DNA from: Azospirillaceae bacterium
Lineage (GTDB): Bacteria > Pseudomonadota > Alphaproteobacteria > Azospirillales > Azospirillaceae
Length of the DNA stretch: 64,000 nt
Assembly (NCBI GenBank): GCA_035645145.1
Contig: DASQNC010000071.1
Coordinates: 124,001-188,000 of the forward strand
Direction: 5' to 3'
The position numbers and the translations under genes are program-made. Every line of letters begins with the position of its first letter. The stretch's first letter is position 1. The notes beneath the pieces were generated by a model. That model saw only the letters and a list, made by a program, of their open reading frames with translations, did no database searches and had not been told where the DNA came from. Below, piece after piece: positions 27,871 to 38,244 of this stretch.

Positions 27871-29103
27871 ATGGCGCACGCCCTTCCCGACCCCTCCGAG
27901 CAGGCCATCGCCGCCTTGCCCCACATGGGCGCCCCCGATGGCGGCGTCCCCGTTGCAGAGGTTCCGCACGCCGCCACGGCCCCCGCGGTGACGCGGCTGG
28001 TTCTCAGCCAGTTCCGCTCCTATGCCGAGGCGCGCATCCTGTGCGACCGGCGGCCGGTGGTGTTGGTGGGGCCGAACGGGGCGGGCAAGACCAACCTGCT
28101 GGAGGCGCTGAGCTTCCTGTCGCCGGGGCGGGGCCTCCGCCGGGCCCGGCTGACCGATGTGCAGCGGTTGCGGGCGCCGGCCGAGGCCGGCTGGGCGGTG
28201 GCCGCGACGGTGGAGACCGGAACCGGTCCCGTGGACCTCGGCACCGGGCGCGATCCCGCGGGTGGCGACCGCCGGGTGGTCCGCGTGCAGGGCCAGCCGG
28301 CCCGCGGCCAGGCGGCGTTGGCCGAACATCTGGCGGTGTCCTGGCTGACCCCGCAGATGGACCGCCTGTTCCAGGAAGGGCCGGGGGCGCGCCGCCGTTT
28401 CCTCGACCGGCTGGTCTTCGGGTTCGACCCGGCCCATGCCGGGCGCCTCGGCCGCTACGAAAACGCGCTGCGCGAACGCGCCCGGCTGTTGCGCGACGGT
28501 CCCGCCGACCCGTCCTGGCTGACCGCCCTGGAGGCCGAGATGGCGGCCTCGGGCGTGGCGGTGGCCGCCGCCCGGCTGGACGTGGCCGGCCGCATCGGGC
28601 TTGTGGCCGGGCAGGGGACGGGCCCGTTCCCGGCGGCCGGCATTGCGGTGGACGGTCCGGTCGAGCGCTGGCTGGCCGACCGCCCGGCGCTTGCGGCCGA
28701 GGACGCGATGAAGGCCGCGCTCGCCGCCACCCGCCGCCAGGATGCCGACAGCGGCACCACCGCCATCGGCCCCCACCGCAGCGATCTGGCCGTGCGCCAT
28801 GTGGCCAAGGACATGCCGGCCGAGCTGTGTTCCACCGGCGAGCAGAAGGCGCTTTTGATCGCGATCGTGCTGGCGACCGCGCGGGTCATGGCGGCCGAGA
28901 CCGGCATGGCGCCCGTGCTGCTGCTGGACGAGGTGGCGGCGCACCTGGACGAGGCGCGGCGCGAGGCGCTGTTCACCGCCATCCTGGGGCTCGGCTGCCA
29001 GGCCTGGATGACCGGCACGGACCCCGGCACCTTCGCGCCGCTCGCCGGGGCGGCCCAGGTCTGGCGGGTGGAGGACGGGCGTCTTTGGCCGGGTGCGGCA
29101 TGA
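27871..29103 (+). CDS. recF: DNA replication and repair protein RecF
   Basis: The product has 410 residues from ATG 27871; an in-frame ATG at 27826 is also possible and neither has a strong ribosome site. After an Ala/Pro-rich lead of about 40 residues, unusual for RecF, the SMC-like ATPase begins (TRLVLSQFRSYAEA) with Walker A GPNGAGKTN, QMDRLFQEGPGARRRFLDRL, a GPHRSDL motif, the signature STGEQKALL and Walker B LLLDEVAAHLDE. RecF loads RecA at single-strand gaps with RecO and RecR. Confidence 0.95.
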   Translation: MAHALPDPSEQAIAALPHMGAPDGGVPVAEVPHAATAPAVTRLVLSQFRSYAEARILCDRRPVVLVGPNGAGKTNLLEALSFLSPGRGLRRARLTDVQRLRAPAEAGWAVAATVETGTGPVDLGTGRDPAGGDRRVVRVQGQPARGQAALAEHLAVSWLTPQMDRLFQEGPGARRRFLDRLVFGFDPAHAGRLGRYENALRERARLLRDGPADPSWLTALEAEMAASGVAVAAARLDVAGRIGLVAGQGTGPFPAAGIAVDGPVERWLADRPALAAEDAMKAALAATRRQDADSGTTAIGPHRSDLAVRHVAKDMPAELCSTGEQKALLIAIVLATARVMAAETGMAPVLLLDEVAAHLDEARREALFTAILGLGCQAWMTGTDPGTFAPLAGAAQVWRVEDGRLWPGAA

Positions 29104-29205
29104 GGTTTTGTGGTAATGTCGTGCCGGTATGCGGAACGTTGATTTTCCAGGCGCCCGGGCCGGCACAATTCGTTGCGTCGCAGCCCTGGAATCCCCATCT
29201 CCTAA

Positions 29206-31815
<2,610 letters not shown>

Positions 31816-31845
31816 GGCGCGAAGGGGCCGCGTGACGTGGGAAAT

Positions 31846-31872
31846 GCGAACGGACCCTTGGGGTCCGTTCGC
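31846..31872 (+). terminator. Stem-loop after gyrB
   Basis: A perfect 12-bp stem (GCGAACGGACCC with GGGTCCGTTCGC) closes a 3-base loop, 31 bases past the gyrB stop. Four A rather than T residues follow on the plus strand, so it is not a textbook intrinsic terminator. The stem is strong and lies between the converging gyrB and glutathione-transferase genes. Confidence 0.6.
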
Positions 31873-31952
31873 AAAACCGCGCCCGTTGGTCGGCAACCCG
31901 CGGCCTGGGGCAAGGCGGTGTTGCGTTCACCCGGCCAGCCACCCTTCTTTGG

Positions 31953-32573
31953 TCAGGTGAGTGCGGTCATGACCGATTTTCCGTAGGCGGGCCGCTGCTT
32001 CAGGCGCTCGTACCACTGCGCCAGATACGGCAAATCCGGCCGCTCGATCGGCATCTCGAACCAAGCGTAAGCGAAGCTGCCCAACGGGATGTCACCCATG
32101 CCGAAGGCCGATCCCGACAAATAGGGTTGGTTGGCCAGGGCCGCGTTGGGAATTTCAAGGACCTCCGCACATTGCCGGAGCGCCGCCCCGATCGCCCGCC
32201 AATCCCGCTCCGCGGGTGACGTGCGCACAACTCCCCAAAACAGCGGACGGAACGGGGCGGCGAGCGTGGATGTCGTCCAGTCCATCCACTTGTCCGCTTC
32301 GGCACGCTTCGCCGGCTCGGCGGAATAGAGAATGTCCTGGCCGTACTGTGCGGACAAATACCGCACGATGGCGTTGGACTCCCACAAGACAAGCCCACCG
32401 TCCTGCAGGCACGGTACCCGACGATTGGGATTGAGGGCATGGTAAGCAGGGGTGTCCACCACCCCGAAGGAACCGCCCGCCGGAATGTTCTCGTAGGCCA
32501 AGCCCAATTCCTCGGCGCACCATAGAACCTTGCGCACATTTGTTGAATTGCCGCGGCCCCAAATCTTCAGCAT
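31953..32573 (-). CDS. Glutathione S-transferase family protein
   Basis: The product has 206 residues. The N-terminal thioredoxin fold begins LKIWGRGNSTNVRKVLWCAEELGL with the Ser/Asn pair expected at the glutathione site, then NRRVPCLQDG and LWESNAIVRYL (the conserved E-S pair that binds the gamma-glutamyl group). The all-helical C-terminal domain spans about 88-206. It probably conjugates or reduces electrophiles with glutathione in the cytosol. Codon use looks less G+C-biased than in neighbouring genes, hinting at recent acquisition. It is monocistronic. Confidence 0.93.
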   Translation of the reverse strand: MLKIWGRGNSTNVRKVLWCAEELGLAYENIPAGGSFGVVDTPAYHALNPNRRVPCLQDGGLVLWESNAIVRYLSAQYGQDILYSAEPAKRAEADKWMDWTTSTLAAPFRPLFWGVVRTSPAERDWRAIGAALRQCAEVLEIPNAALANQPYLSGSAFGMGDIPLGSFAYAWFEMPIERPDLPYLAQWYERLKQRPAYGKSVMTALT

Positions 32574-32746
32574 GAAATTCCCCGATGCGGCGGACGTGCG
32601 GGGAGCGTACGTCCGACCAACACCCCCAACAAGACCGAACGCCCACCGTGTGCCGCACCGCCATCGGCAGGGCGAAGGTCGGCATCACCCCGTCGAACCC
32701 GCATGGGAACAGGGGAACGGAGCTGCGCCTTAACGGCCGCGCAGTT

Positions 32747-32777
32747 CCCCCGGCGTGCTGTAACCGCACGCCGGGGG
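32747..32777 (-). terminator. Stem-loop downstream of the copper-storage gene
   Basis: A 12-bp perfect stem (CCCCCGGCGTGC with GCACGCCGGGGG) and 7-base loop lie 18 bases past the end of the minus-strand copper-storage gene. No T run follows on that strand, although TTT follows on the other. It probably marks the 3' end of that transcript. Confidence 0.55.
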
Positions 32778-32795
32778 TTTGATCTGCCCCGCGGA

Positions 32796-33200
32796 TCAGT
32801 GGCTCATGCTCTGGAGGGCCTTCTGGCAGGCTTCCTCGCAACTCCGGCAGGCCTCGGCGCAGATGCGGCAGTGGTCGTGCATGGAGGCGTGCCGCTCGCA
32901 TTCCTCGGCGCACAGCCGGCACGCGGTGGCGCAGGCTTCGAGCATCGCCCGGATCACGCTCTCGTTCGAACCGCTGCGGCGGGTCGCGATGGCACCGGTG
33001 GCGGCGCACACGTCGGCGCAGTCCATGTTGAGGCGGATGCACTGCACCAGCTCGGCGACCATGCCCTCGCCCAGACAGGCGTCGGCGCAGGTGGTGCAGG
33101 ACTGGGCGCAGGCGTAGCATTCCTCGATGCAGCGGATGAGCGCGTCGTTGGTGTTGCCGCGGACATGGGGATGCGTGCTGATCATCTCGCGGACGTGCAT
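32796..33200 (-). CDS. Four-helix-bundle copper storage protein (Csp3/DUF326-like)
   Basis: The product has 134 residues and 18 Cys, most spaced C-x2-C, C-x3-C or C-x6-C along helices (EECYACAQSCTTCADAC, then DCADVC, ACRLCAEEC and CRICAEACRSCEEAC). This is the pattern of Csp proteins, which fill the core of a four-helix bundle with many Cu(I) ions. The ATG at 33200 follows AGGAGGA, and no signal peptide or Tat motif is present, so this is the cytosolic Csp3 type. It adjoins chromate and copper resistance genes and should sequester excess cytosolic Cu(I). Confidence 0.92.
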   Translation of the reverse strand: MHVREMISTHPHVRGNTNDALIRCIEECYACAQSCTTCADACLGEGMVAELVQCIRLNMDCADVCAATGAIATRRSGSNESVIRAMLEACATACRLCAEECERHASMHDHCRICAEACRSCEEACQKALQSMSH

Positions 33201-33445
33201 GAGCGAACTGTCCTCCTGGCCATCGATTGGGCGGAGCCGTTCCAACCCTTCCGTTGATGGCCCCTCTGCCAACACGGATCGGACGGAAGCGTTTCGCACG
33301 GGTTGCAGCCGGGGAAACCGCCGGTGTTTTCCAGTTGACGGCCGCCCTGCATCGCGCTTCCCTTTGGGCACGGGGGCCCTGCGATCCCCCCGTCAGGCCA
33401 AGGGCCCAAGTATCGCGCTCCACCCTTCACAGGGAGCGCAGGGCC

Positions 33446-34279
33446 GTGCCTTTTTGCAGCAGCATCCCCATCCACGATCTGTCCGGCCGGATTGGCACGC
33501 CGGAGTGTCCGGTCATCGTCGATGTCCGCGGCGATGAGGATTTCTCCGCCGATCCCCGCCGGATCCCGGGCTCGGTCCGCCGCAGCCATAAGGACATCGG
33601 GTCCTGGGCGCCCGCGTTGGCGGACCGTCCCGTCGTGGTCGCCTGCGAACGGGGTGAAAAGCTGAGCCAGGGGACCGCCGCATGGCTGCGCCACCTCGGC
33701 CTCGACGCGTACATCCTGGAGGGCGGGTTCGAGGCCTGGCGGGCGGCGGGCGAACTCCTTGTGCGAACCGACATGCTCCCGCAGCGCGATCCGCAGGGCC
33801 GGACCGTCTGGGTCACCCGCGAGCGGCCCAAGGTGGACCGCATCGCCTGCCCCTGGCTGATCCGCCGCTTCGTCGACCCGGCCGCCGTGTTCCTGTTCGT
33901 GGAGGCGTCGCAGGTGGAACGGGTCGCCGACCGGTTCGGGGCGGTGCCGTTCGACGTCGACGGGGTATTCTGGGGTCACCGGGGCGAGCGCTGCACCTTC
34001 GACACCATGATCGAGGCGTTCGGCCTGCGCTCGGATGCGCTCGACCGTCTGGCGGCCATCGTGCGCGGCGCCGACACGGCCCGTCCCGATCTGGCGCCCG
34101 AGGCGTCCGGCTTGCTCGCCGCGTCGCTGGGCCTGTCGCGGCTGTTTGGTGAAGACCTCCGGCAACTGGATGCGGGTATGACCCTTTACGACGCACTGTA
34201 CCTGTGGTGCCACGACGCATCGCACGAAACCCACGGCTGGTCCCCGGTCCGGACGAGCACGAAGGCGGTGAAGGCATGA
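33446..34279 (+). CDS. chrB: ChrB-type chromate resistance protein with N-terminal rhodanese domain
   Basis: The product has 277 residues from a GTG codon with GGGAG upstream; longer in-frame starts exist but run into unrelated sequence. Residues about 5-105 are a rhodanese fold (CPVIVDVRGDEDF, then an active-site-like loop VVACERGEKLSQG and ILEGGFEAWRAAG). Residues about 120-270 are the ChrB domain (WVTRERPKVDRIACPWLIRRFVDP, CTFDTMIEAFGL and a late YDALYLWCHD). ChrB proteins regulate or assist ChrA-mediated chromate export. The stop overlaps the chrA start by four bases. Confidence 0.92.
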   Translation: MPFCSSIPIHDLSGRIGTPECPVIVDVRGDEDFSADPRRIPGSVRRSHKDIGSWAPALADRPVVVACERGEKLSQGTAAWLRHLGLDAYILEGGFEAWRAAGELLVRTDMLPQRDPQGRTVWVTRERPKVDRIACPWLIRRFVDPAAVFLFVEASQVERVADRFGAVPFDVDGVFWGHRGERCTFDTMIEAFGLRSDALDRLAAIVRGADTARPDLAPEASGLLAASLGLSRLFGEDLRQLDAGMTLYDALYLWCHDASHETHGWSPVRTSTKAVKA

Positions 34280-35685
34280 GGACGCTGAACGGCACAACCG
34301 TTTCGTCGGCGCGGCCGGGCGCCGGATACCCGTCGCTCGGCGAGGCCGTGCGGACCTGGGCGCGCATCGCGGCGCTCAGCTTCGGCGGTCCGGCCGGGCA
34401 GATCGCGGTGATGCACCGCATCCTGGTGGAGGAGAAGCGCTGGATCGGCGAGACCCGGTTCCTGCACGCGCTCAACTACTGCATGCTGCTGCCGGGCCCC
34501 GAGGCCCAGCAGCTCGCCGTCTACATCGGCTGGCTGATGCACCGCACCGCCGGGGGCCTGATCGCGGGCATCCTGTTCGTGCTGCCGGGCGTCGTCGCCA
34601 TCCTGGCGTTGAGCTGGATCTACGCCGTCTTCGGCAACGCGGGACCGGTCCAGGGCCTGTTCTTCGGCCTGAAGGCCGCCGTGCTCGCGGTCGTGCTCGA
34701 CGCGGTCGTCCGCATCGGGAAACGGGCGCTGCGGAACCGGGCGATGCTCGCCCTCGCCGCCACGGCCTTCGTCGCCATCTTCGCCTTCGACGTGCCATTC
34801 CCCCTCATCATCCTGGCGGCCGGCCTGATCGGCTTCGCCGGCGGTCGGGCGGGGGTGGCGGCCTTCCAGGGCGGTGGCGGTCATGGCAAGGCCGGCGCCG
34901 GAAAGGCGGTCGCGGACGCGGACACGCTTTTGGGCGAGGGCGTCCCCGCCCATGCCCGGCCCACCGTCGGCTGGTCCCTGCGGATCGGCGGCATCCTCCT
35001 GGCGCTGTGGCTGGTGCCAACGGCGGCCCTGGTGGTGCTGTCGGGCGGGGGCGTCTTCGCGGATATCGCCGTCTTCTTCTCGAAAATGGCGGTGGTGACC
35101 TTCGGCGGCGCCTATGCCGTTCTCGCCTATGTCGCCCAGCAGGCGGTGGAAGGCTTTGGCTGGCTCCAGCCCGGCGAGATGCTGGACGGCCTCGGCATGG
35201 CCGAGACCACGCCCGGTCCGCTGATCATGGTGGTCCAGTTCGTCGGCTTCATGGCGGCGTTCCGGGACCCGGGGCCGTTGCCGCCGCTGCTGGCGGGCAC
35301 GCTGGGCGGCCTGCTGACCACCTGGGTCACCTTCGTGCCGTGCTTCCTGTGGATCTTCCTGGGGGCGCCGTTCGTCGAGGCCCTGCGCGGCAATCGGGCG
35401 CTGTCGGCCGCGCTGTCCGCGATCACGGCGGCGGTGGTCGGCGTGATTCTGAACCTCGCGGTCTGGTTCGCGCTCCACGTCCTGTTCCGCGAGGTGGGCC
35501 GGGTCCGGTTTGGCCCGGTGGCGCTCGACATCCCGAACCCGGCCTCCATCGACCTTGCGGCGCTGGCCCTGACGGTCGCCGCCCTGCTGGCGGTGTTCCG
35601 GTTCAAGATGGGCATGATCCCGGTGCTCGCCGCCTGCTCGGCCGCCGGCATGCTCCACCATCTTGCCACCGGCCTCGCGGGCTGA
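34276..35685 (+). CDS. chrA: Chromate transporter ChrA (long, two-domain)
   Basis: The product has 469 residues with about 10-12 membrane helices and two CHR repeats. The first contains FGGPAGQIAVMHRILVEEK and LPGPEAQQLAVYIGWL; the second contains KMAVVTFGGAYAVLAYVAQQ and ETTPGPLIMVVQFVGF. CHR proteins export chromate from the cytoplasm. It is the second gene of chrB-chrA-MFS, coupled to chrB by an ATGA overlap, with 6 bases before the next gene. Confidence 0.96.
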   Translation: MRTLNGTTVSSARPGAGYPSLGEAVRTWARIAALSFGGPAGQIAVMHRILVEEKRWIGETRFLHALNYCMLLPGPEAQQLAVYIGWLMHRTAGGLIAGILFVLPGVVAILALSWIYAVFGNAGPVQGLFFGLKAAVLAVVLDAVVRIGKRALRNRAMLALAATAFVAIFAFDVPFPLIILAAGLIGFAGGRAGVAAFQGGGGHGKAGAGKAVADADTLLGEGVPAHARPTVGWSLRIGGILLALWLVPTAALVVLSGGGVFADIAVFFSKMAVVTFGGAYAVLAYVAQQAVEGFGWLQPGEMLDGLGMAETTPGPLIMVVQFVGFMAAFRDPGPLPPLLAGTLGGLLTTWVTFVPCFLWIFLGAPFVEALRGNRALSAALSAITAAVVGVILNLAVWFALHVLFREVGRVRFGPVALDIPNPASIDLAALALTVAALLAVFRFKMGMIPVLAACSAAGMLHHLATGLAG

Positions 35686-35691
35686 GGCGGG

Positions 35692-36984
35692 ATGACCGCG
35701 CCGACGACGCGGCGGTTCGGCCAAGGACCGGCCGGTGCCCCGTCCGAGGTCCGGCTGCTGCTCGGCGCGCGGGCCTTGCGGGCCTTCGGCGACGGGCTGG
35801 TCAGCCTGCTGCTGCCGGTCCACCTCGTCCGGCTGGGCTTCGACGCCGTCGGAATCGGAGTGCTGGCCACGGCGACCCTGGCCGGGTCGGCGGTCCTGAC
35901 CCTGTCCGTCGGCCTTTATGCGCACCGCTTTCCCCCGCGCACACTTCTGCTGTGCGCGGGCGTGCTGATGGTCGCCACGGGCCTGTTGTTCCCGCTCGCC
36001 GACGGGTTCTGGCCCCTGTTCCTGATCGCCCTCGTCGGCACCATCAACCCGTCCTCCGGCGATGCCAGCGTCTTCCTGCCGTTGGAACAGGCACGGCTGG
36101 CCCAGGCCGTCCCCGACCGCGACCGGACCGGGCTGTTCGCCCGCTACAGCCTGATCGGGTCCCTCTCGGCCGCCTTCGGGGCACTGTGCGCCGGCGGGCC
36201 CGAAGTCCTGGCCTCGGCGACGGGTATCGACGCGGGCACGGCGGTCGAAGGGGCCTTCGTCGTGTACGCGCTGCTGGGGGTGGCGTCCCTGCTGCTGTAC
36301 CGGCGGCTGCCATCAACGCCGACGGGTGGGGCATCGGTGGATGCGGGGCAGGCGCCGGTCGCGCCGCTGCGGGAATCCCGCGGCATCGTGCTGCGTCTGG
36401 CCGCGCTGTTTTCCCTCGACTCCTTCGCCGGCGGCCTCGTCGTGCAGTCCCTGCTGGCGCTGTGGCTGTTCGAGCGGTTCGGGCTGTCGCTGGCAGTGGC
36501 CGGGGCGGTCTTCTTCTGGACCGGGGTTTTGTCGGCGTTCTCGTACCTGGTGGCCGTGCGGATCGCGGCCCGGATCGGCCTCGTCAACACCATGGTGTTC
36601 ACCCATCTTCCGGCGAACGTTTGCCTGCTGCTGGTCCCCCTCGCACCGGGGCTTGGCACCGCCATCGCACTCCTGCTGGTCCGCAGCCTGTTGTCGCAGA
36701 TGGATGTGCCCACCCGCACGTCCTACGTGATGGCCGTGGTGACGCCCGGCGAGCGGGCCGCCGCCGCAAGCGTGACGGCGGTGCCCCGGAGCCTCGCCGC
36801 CGCTCTCGGCCCGCTGCTCGCCGGGCATCTGCTGGCGGCTTCGGGGTTCGGATGGCCCCTTGCGCTCGGCGGAGGCCTGAAGATCGCCTACGACCTCATG
36901 CTGCTGGCCCTGTTCCGGAATGTCCGGCCACCCGGGGAGGCAGGCGGACGACACAGGGACAGGGCCATGGAAAAAGGCCCTTGA
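35692..36984 (+). CDS. MFS transporter of the chromate operon
   Basis: The product has 430 residues with 12 predicted helices. MFS signatures are loose: GDGLVSLLLPVHLVRLGF in helix 1, YAHRFPPRTLLLCAG after helix 2, and LLSQMDVPTRTSYVMAVV in the second half. It is tightly spaced after chrA, so it should be co-expressed with chromate resistance, but its substrate is unknown. The -35 element of the downstream copper promoter overlaps its stop codon. The C-terminus is short and charged. Confidence 0.9.
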   Translation: MTAPTTRRFGQGPAGAPSEVRLLLGARALRAFGDGLVSLLLPVHLVRLGFDAVGIGVLATATLAGSAVLTLSVGLYAHRFPPRTLLLCAGVLMVATGLLFPLADGFWPLFLIALVGTINPSSGDASVFLPLEQARLAQAVPDRDRTGLFARYSLIGSLSAAFGALCAGGPEVLASATGIDAGTAVEGAFVVYALLGVASLLLYRRLPSTPTGGASVDAGQAPVAPLRESRGIVLRLAALFSLDSFAGGLVVQSLLALWLFERFGLSLAVAGAVFFWTGVLSAFSYLVAVRIAARIGLVNTMVFTHLPANVCLLLVPLAPGLGTAIALLLVRSLLSQMDVPTRTSYVMAVVTPGERAAAASVTAVPRSLAAALGPLLAGHLLAASGFGWPLALGGGLKIAYDLMLLALFRNVRPPGEAGGRHRDRAMEKGP

Positions 36985-37011
36985 CCCTCCCATCGCTGGA
37001 AGGTCGAGGCT
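36981..37011 (+). promoter_or_regulatory. CueR-type promoter/operator before copZ
   Basis: TTGACC (36981-36986) serves as -35. An imperfect dyad GACCCTCC-7-GGAAGGTC (36983-37005) occupies the long 19-base spacer typical of MerR-family promoters, and a poor -10 (GAGGCT) follows. The layout is the same as the E. coli copA CueR box. It lies 30 bases before the HMA-domain gene and overlaps the stop of the MFS gene. Confidence 0.82.
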
Positions 37012-37041
37012 CGCGACGATCAGCCAACCCAGGAGGCAGAT

Positions 37042-37239
37042 ATGTTGAAGTTCAAAGTCGACGGGATGACCTGCGGCCACTGCGCGCAGACCGTGACCAA
37101 GGCGGTCCAGTCCGTTCCGTCGGTCACCCGCGCCATCGTGGATCTGAAGGCCGGTGAGGTGACGGTGGAAGGTGCCGCCGACGCCGGCGCCGTCCGTCAG
37201 GCCATCGAAGACGCCGGATACGAGGCCAAGGCCGCGTGA
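37042..37239 (+). CDS. copZ: CopZ-like copper chaperone (HMA domain)
   Basis: The product has 65 residues and is one complete heavy-metal-associated domain, with the metal site GMTCGHC near residue 8 and a closing DAGYEA. AGGAGG lies upstream. CopZ carries Cu(I) in the cytosol and hands it to the CopA ATPase or CueR. A CueR-type operator precedes it, and a strong 17-bp hairpin follows within 16 bases of its stop. Confidence 0.93.
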   Translation: MLKFKVDGMTCGHCAQTVTKAVQSVPSVTRAIVDLKAGEVTVEGAADAGAVRQAIEDAGYEAKAA

Positions 37240-37254
37240 TGCGGCGTCCGGTGT

Positions 37255-37292
37255 GGACAGCACCCCGGACGGTGTCGTCCGGGGTGCTGTCC
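37255..37292 (+). terminator. 17-bp perfect stem-loop after copZ
   Basis: GGACAGCACCCCGGACG (37255-37271) pairs perfectly with 37276-37292 around a GTGT loop. It lies 15 bases after the copZ stop and about 57 bases before the next gene on the same strand. Lacking a T run, it may be a partial terminator or a stabilising 3' hairpin that keeps copZ mRNA more abundant than the downstream genes. Confidence 0.65.
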
Positions 37293-37348
37293 CACCGGGC
37301 CTCGACGGCTGCGACCACCGACTGCAACCCTCGCCAGGTCCTCGCTGC

Positions 37349-37795
37349 ATGACCCTGCGCGCGCGGCTCCTCCTCCGCAGGCTGTCCCGACCCCATGGCC
37401 TGTTCCGGGCGGTGGCGGTCCTCCTCGTGCTGGTGATGGTTGGCCAGGTCGTGGGCGCGTCCGTTCTCGCCGCGCAGTGCCTGGACGGGCATCAAGCCGC
37501 GGGCGGGCACGCCATGGGTGAGCACGCCACGGGCGGACATGGGACCATCGACGATGGGCGGCATGCGGATGCCGCCGATGCGCTGGACCGTGATCGCGAT
37601 GGGGAACAGGGTCTGAGCGGGCAGGCTGCCGCCCTGTGCGGCGGCGGTGCAACCGGTTGCATGGCTTGCCCGGTCCTTGCCGGCTCGGCCCCGGTGGCGC
37701 GGAAGATGGCCTGTGACCCGGTCCATTCCAAAACCGGGGTCTTCTCGCCCATCGACCCCGGCGTCGAGAGCCGACCACCGATCGCCGCCCTCTGA
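37349..37795 (+). CDS. Exported His/Cys-rich small protein of the copper locus
   Basis: The product has 148 residues. A basic N-terminus and one hydrophobic helix (AVAVLLVLVMVGQVVGASVL, about 22-41) act as signal or anchor. The rest is periplasmic and metal-binding in character: GHQAAGGHAMGEHATGGHG, then CGGGATGCMACP with three Cys and a later Cys-x3-His. It resembles the loosely defined DUF2946-type proteins of copper loci, but that match is uncertain. The position between copZ and the oxidase operon suggests periplasmic copper handling. The ribosome site before the ATG is weak. Confidence 0.65.
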   Translation: MTLRARLLLRRLSRPHGLFRAVAVLLVLVMVGQVVGASVLAAQCLDGHQAAGGHAMGEHATGGHGTIDDGRHADAADALDRDRDGEQGLSGQAAALCGGGATGCMACPVLAGSAPVARKMACDPVHSKTGVFSPIDPGVESRPPIAAL

Positions 37796-37905
37796 TCGTC
37801 CGCCTTGGGCGGAGGCGTCCGGACCTTGTCATGTCCGCTCCCTTGCCCAGCCATCGCCGGTCCGCGCGTCGGCGCGCCCGCAACCCAGACGAACAGAGAT
37901 TTTCC

Positions 37906-38244
37906 ATGGCCTTCAAAGGACCCCTCCTGGCCGGCGCCCTGATGCTGGCGCCCGCCGTTGCCGTCGCCTCGTCCCATATCGGCGGCCACCCCGCGCGGCC
38001 GGTTGGCACAACGGGCGCGGCTTCCTACGAGTCCCCGTTTGCGGCCGGTGTGCCGCTTCTGGACCGCAGTGCGGCCCATCCGTCCTACGGCCCCGCCCCC
38101 GAGGGCGTCGCCGCGGAGGACACGGACGCGCAGGCGCCCGCGGCCGACCCTTCCAGCATGGACCATTCCAAGATGGGCCACGGCGCCATGAACCACGGCG
38201 CGCCGCCCCAGTCGCAGCCGCCCGGGAAAGGGGGAGCGCAATGA
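37906..38244 (+). CDS. Periplasmic Met/His-rich small protein
   Basis: The product has 112 residues. Residues 1-22 form a Sec signal peptide (MAFKGPLLAGALMLAPAVAV, then A-S-S). The mature part is low in structure, Ala/Pro-rich, and near its end carries MDHSKMGHGAMNHG, the Met-x-His/Met-x-x-His motif that binds copper in PcoE/CopB-type proteins. Its stop overlaps the start of the outer-membrane lipoprotein gene by four bases, so the two are coupled. It probably buffers or delivers periplasmic copper to the oxidase encoded two genes later. Confidence 0.8.
   Translation: MAFKGPLLAGALMLAPAVAVASSHIGGHPARPVGTTGAASYESPFAAGVPLLDRSAAHPSYGPAPEGVAAEDTDAQAPAADPSSMDHSKMGHGAMNHGAPPQSQPPGKGGAQ

Noticed and set aside
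33201-33445. A CueR-type operator before the copper-storage gene
   Set aside because: An ACCCTTCC-like stretch exists, but there is no second half-site at 7-base spacing and no TTGACC in position.
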